Shown here in pieces: positions 33,900-36,140 of a stretch of DNA of 36,140 bases. The position numbers were made by a program, and so were the translations under genes. Below the pieces are notes generated by a model. The model searched no databases and had not been told where the DNA came from. It saw only the letters and a list, made by a program, of their open reading frames with translations. Within the stretch, counting starts at the first letter, position 1. The number at the start of each line of letters is the position of its first letter. Location: positions 1 through 36,140 of the forward strand of contig CAIOAO010000093.1 of NCBI GenBank assembly GCA_903855985.1, written 5' to 3'. Source of the stretch: an uncultured Opitutia bacterium (GTDB lineage Bacteria; Verrucomicrobiota; Verrucomicrobiia; Opitutales; Opitutaceae).

Positions 33900-34374
33900 T
33901 TAGCTTTGGGGCCGGTAAGCCGGATTCTGTTCCACGCCTTGCGGCGCTTCGGTCGTTATTTCTCTCAAGTCCGCCTTGCGGCGGGCCTGTCGCGTCGGAG
34001 TCCCGCTTGCGCGGGACGAAGACGGATGCGGCATACCCGCGACTAGAGGACGGGCCGCCCAGTCGCCTATTTTGCCTTGCACCAGACGGGGTTTTTCGTG
34101 CCGCCAACGTCGCCGTTGGCGCGGTGGGCTCTTACCCCACCTTTTCACCCTTACCCTGACCGAGCTCACCTTGCGGCGAGTCGAACCGGGCGGTATATTC
34201 TCTGTGACACTGTCCGTCACCGGGCTTTGAAACCCGGCGCCTGCGCGCGCCTTGCAGCTGGCGCAGCATCCTGCCCTGTGGTGTCCGGACTTTCCTCTCC
34301 GAATTTATCGGGCGCGGCGTTACCCGCGCCTTGGGATCAAAGAACTCGGAGCAACGACCAGGCCCCAAAGCTAA
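33900..34374 (-). ncRNA. rnpB: RNase P RNA, bacterial type A
   Basis: Read on the minus strand, the molecule has a 14-base-pair P1 helix joining 33900-33913 and 34361-34374. The conserved core is seen as GAGGAAAGTCCGGACACCAC near the 5' side and AGAATCCGGCTTACCGGCCC at the 3' end, which pair in the P4 region. Several side hairpins have GCAA tetraloops, for example at 33971-33984, 34001-34016 and 34165-34180. At about 475 nucleotides it is longer than the E. coli RNA (about 377). The T-rich ATATTTTTTATC follows directly. The 5' end overlaps the stop codon of the zinc-ribbon gene. The exact ends are approximate. Confidence 0.95.
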
Positions 34375-35084
34375 GATTCCCAATAAACCAAGCGCCCGCA
34401 CTGGTCGCAAGTCGCGAGTTTGCCGTCGCTGGTTTTGCCCCGCGCGGCGGACTCGACTTCGCTGGAGACCTTCAGGTGGCAACCGCCGCATTTGCCGCCG
34501 CGGATCGGCACGCACGCGGGCAGGCCCTTGGTCGCAATGCGGTCGTAAAGCTTCAGCTCCGGCTCGGCCAGCGGGCTGCGCGCGGTCATGACCTCCGCCT
34601 GCGCGCCCTTGAGCTCGGCCCCCAGGCTGGCCTCCCGCTCCTGCAGCGTGCGGATGCGGGCCTCGTGCCCGGCGATGTTGGCCTTCAGCACGGCCTCGGC
34701 GGCGGCGAACTTCTTCTTCGCCTCGTCGATCTTGTACATCACCTCGAGTTCCTTGCCCTCCCATTCGCCAATGGCGCCCTGGGTGGTCTCGATTTCGTGG
34801 CCCAAGGCCTTAAATTCCTCGTTCTTGCGCACCAACGACTGCTGGGTGCGGTACTTGGCGAGCTTGCCCTCCGCCGAGCCGATCTCGGTCTCGATGATCT
34901 TCTTGTGGGATTCCAGCTCCCGGAGCTCCATGCGGGCGGTCTCAATGGCGGCTTTTTCCCCGGCAATCTTGCCCTCCACGGCGGCAATGTCCCGGGGCAC
35001 GGCCTTCAACTGGGCCTCCAAACCGAGGCGTTTGGCGTCGCGATCTTGTAAAATCAGCAGTTTTTCGAGCACGGGAGCCAGCAT
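34371..35084 (-). CDS. Coiled-coil protein with C4 zinc ribbon
   Basis: This 237-residue protein has a long N-terminal antiparallel coiled coil (about 1-165), rich in Glu, Lys, Ala and Leu with R-K-N-E-E-F-K-A-L-G-H-E-I at the turn. The C-terminal zinc ribbon has C199-G-G-C202 and C226-D-Q-C229. This is the DUF164 / zf-RING_7 family, known from chlamydial CT398 and common in bacteria. CT398 has been reported to bind sigma-54 and secretion proteins, but the role here is unknown. The start ATG 35084 gives M-L-A-P-V-L-E-K-L-L-I-L-Q-D, the usual family start; the longer frame to 35225 has no such support. Its TAG stop codon is inside the first bases of rnpB. Confidence 0.9.
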   Translation of the reverse strand: MLAPVLEKLLILQDRDAKRLGLEAQLKAVPRDIAAVEGKIAGEKAAIETARMELRELESHKKIIETEIGSAEGKLAKYRTQQSLVRKNEEFKALGHEIETTQGAIGEWEGKELEVMYKIDEAKKKFAAAEAVLKANIAGHEARIRTLQEREASLGAELKGAQAEVMTARSPLAEPELKLYDRIATKGLPACVPIRGGKCGGCHLKVSSEVESAARGKTSDGKLATCDQCGRLVYWES

Positions 35085-35246
35085 GACCGGCCACTTTGCC
35101 GGTACCCCCACCCCGGTCAAACGAAACCCTCGCGTATAGGCCAAAAGAACCGGGTTTCCGGGGCCGTTTTTTCCTAAAATAACCTTTGCCACCGATGCGG
35201 TTTCACGAGACTTTTTTCCTTTCATTTTTCACCCACTTTTTCACTC

Positions 35247-36140
35247 ATGTCCGAAGCCTCCGACGCAGAAAACAACGCCAAGAATCAAGCCGGTGCCGAC
35301 GCTTATGGCGCGGACAAACTCAGCTCGCTGAAGGGCCTGGAAGCCGTCCGGAAAAAGCCCGGCATGTACATCGGCGGCACGGATGAACGCGCGCTCCACC
35401 ACTGCGTTTCCGAGGTCCTGGACAACTCCGTCGACGAGCACCTCGCGGGCTTCTGCAACAAGATCCTCGTCAATATCCACGTCGACGGCTCCATCAGCAT
35501 CCGTGACGACGGCCGCGGCATCCCGGTTGACCTGAACAAGGACAGCGGCCTCCCCGGCGTGGAGCTCGTGCTCACCACCCTCCACTCCGGCGGCAAATAC
35601 GGCCAGGGCGGCTACAAGTTCTCCGGCGGCACCCATGGCGTCGGCGCCAAGTGCGTCAACGCCGTCTCCGAGTGGTTCGAGGTCGAGGTCTCCCGCGGCG
35701 GCCAGGTCCACCACATGAAGTTCGAGCGCGGCAAGACCGTCCAGAAGCTCGAGGTCATCGGCAAGGCCCGCGCCACCGGCACGTACATCACCTTCAAGCC
35801 CGACGCGGAGATCTTCAAGGAGACCACCGTCTTCGTCTCGTCGCGCATCAGCCAGCGGCTGCGCGAGCTCGCCTTCCTCAACTCCGGCCTCGAGATCATC
35901 TTCACCGACGAGCGCCCCGCCGAGGCCAAGCCCGAGCGCTATTTCTACAAGGACGGCGTCGAGGAGTTCGTGAAGCAGATCAACCAGGGCAAGACCCCCC
36001 TCCACCCGAAGCCCATCCGCATCGTCAAGGAGACCCGCCTGTCGCTCGACGACAAACCCGCCGAGATCCACCTCGAGTTGGTGCTCCAGTACAACGACAC
36101 CTACAACGACCAGGTCCTCTGCTACACCAACACGATCCAC
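35247..36140 (+). CDS. gyrB: DNA gyrase subunit B (ATPase N-terminal part, cut by window edge)
   Basis: 298 codons are visible, starting MSEASDAENN; the gene continues past the window. It contains the Bergerat ATP-binding fold with E56 and N60 in S-E-V-L-D-N-S-V-D-E, D88-G89-R90-G91-I-P, and the glycine-rich loop G-G-T-H-G-V-G-A-K at 127-135. K-Y-G-Q-G-G-Y-K-F-S-G-G precedes the loop as in GyrB/ParE. The conserved Y-I-G-G motif near 41 is also present. GyrB is more likely than ParE, but the first part alone cannot exclude ParE. The start has no Shine-Dalgarno sequence; the leader is pyrimidine-rich (TTTTTCACTC). It is divergent from the zinc-ribbon gene. Confidence 0.93.
   Translation, partial: MSEASDAENNAKNQAGADAYGADKLSSLKGLEAVRKKPGMYIGGTDERALHHCVSEVLDNSVDEHLAGFCNKILVNIHVDGSISIRDDGRGIPVDLNKDSGLPGVELVLTTLHSGGKYGQGGYKFSGGTHGVGAKCVNAVSEWFEVEVSRGGQVHHMKFERGKTVQKLEVIGKARATGTYITFKPDAEIFKETTVFVSSRISQRLRELAFLNSGLEIIFTDERPAEAKPERYFYKDGVEEFVKQINQGKTPLHPKPIRIVKETRLSLDDKPAEIHLELVLQYNDTYNDQVLCYTNTIH

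Noticed and set aside
33823-34107. In-frame upstream extension of the TonB receptor gene (about 95 codons)
   Set aside because: It runs antisense-free through conserved RNase P RNA sequence and encodes no signal peptide; the GTG at 33822 begins a normal signal peptide.
35085-35225. Upstream in-frame extension of the zinc-ribbon gene
   Set aside because: The family starts at the ATG at 35084, and the extension covers the gap to gyrB with no conserved features.
1-36140. CRISPR arrays, tRNA or rRNA genes, integrases or transposases
   Set aside because: None seen on either strand; the only repeats are the two short palindromes and the small direct repeat.

Overview
The window is GC-rich bacterial chromosome carrying mostly housekeeping genes. 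The best-fitting host is a Gram-negative member of the Verrucomicrobiota, probably the Opitutaceae. This is inferred from gene content and style: large TonB-dependent receptors whose plug begins with an L-Q-E-F/L-K-K-F type box, a type IV pilus assembly operon, AddAB-type rather than RecBCD recombination nucleases, a tiny AURKAIP1/COX24-like basic protein gene, and translation starts that mostly lack a Shine-Dalgarno sequence. No marker was compared by alignment, so the taxon is a judgement.

Layout. 1-2110: start of a cupin/AraC-like gene leaving the window leftwards, a palindromic repeat, then sufU-sufS (iron-sulfur cluster assembly). 2181-2486: an unusually low-GC orphan two-helix membrane protein. 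2499-4486 (minus): chrA-like transporter coupled to a metallo-beta-lactamase-fold hydrolase. A second palindromic repeat lies at 4533-4604. 4661-6125: two overlapping bacterial-PH-domain membrane proteins. 6126-8195 (minus): a TPR/LysM lipoprotein followed by a PLP aminotransferase. 8273-12197: kdsD (Kdo pathway), a Gfo/Idh/MocA oxidoreductase and class I (Fe-S) fumarase. 12228-13628 (minus): class II fumarase, tail-to-tail with the class I gene. 13724-15195 (minus): an ECF sigma factor and its coupled membrane partner. 15253-16287 (minus): polyprenyl diphosphate synthase. 16437-20898 (minus): pilM-N-O-(P-like)-Q, a tightly overlapping pilus operon in which pilM carries an in-frame TAA at codon 14. 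20899-21443: a long intergenic region with no recognised gene. 21517-27662 (minus): addB, addA and a 33-residue basic protein gene. 27753-28013 (minus): rpsT. 28262-33822 (minus): TonB receptor, class A-like acid phosphatase, TonB receptor. 33900-34374 (minus): RNase P RNA. 34371-35084 (minus): coiled-coil zinc-ribbon protein, its stop codon inside the RNase P helix P1. 35247-end: gyrB-like gene, cut by the window edge.

Functional grouping. The two TonB receptors with a periplasmic-type phosphatase between them suggest outer-membrane uptake linked to phosphate-ester hydrolysis (inference). The pil operon builds the inner-membrane platform and outer-membrane secretin of type IV pili. The two unrelated fumarases give an iron-dependent and an iron-independent version of the same TCA step. 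I see no CRISPR array, integrase, transposase, tRNA or rRNA.

Most interesting points: the nonsense codon in pilM at a position that looks like the first nucleotide-binding loop; the two palindromic repeats, each in a divergent promoter region; a 9-base direct repeat spaced 31 bases apart ahead of a TonB receptor; and the 33-residue basic gene.
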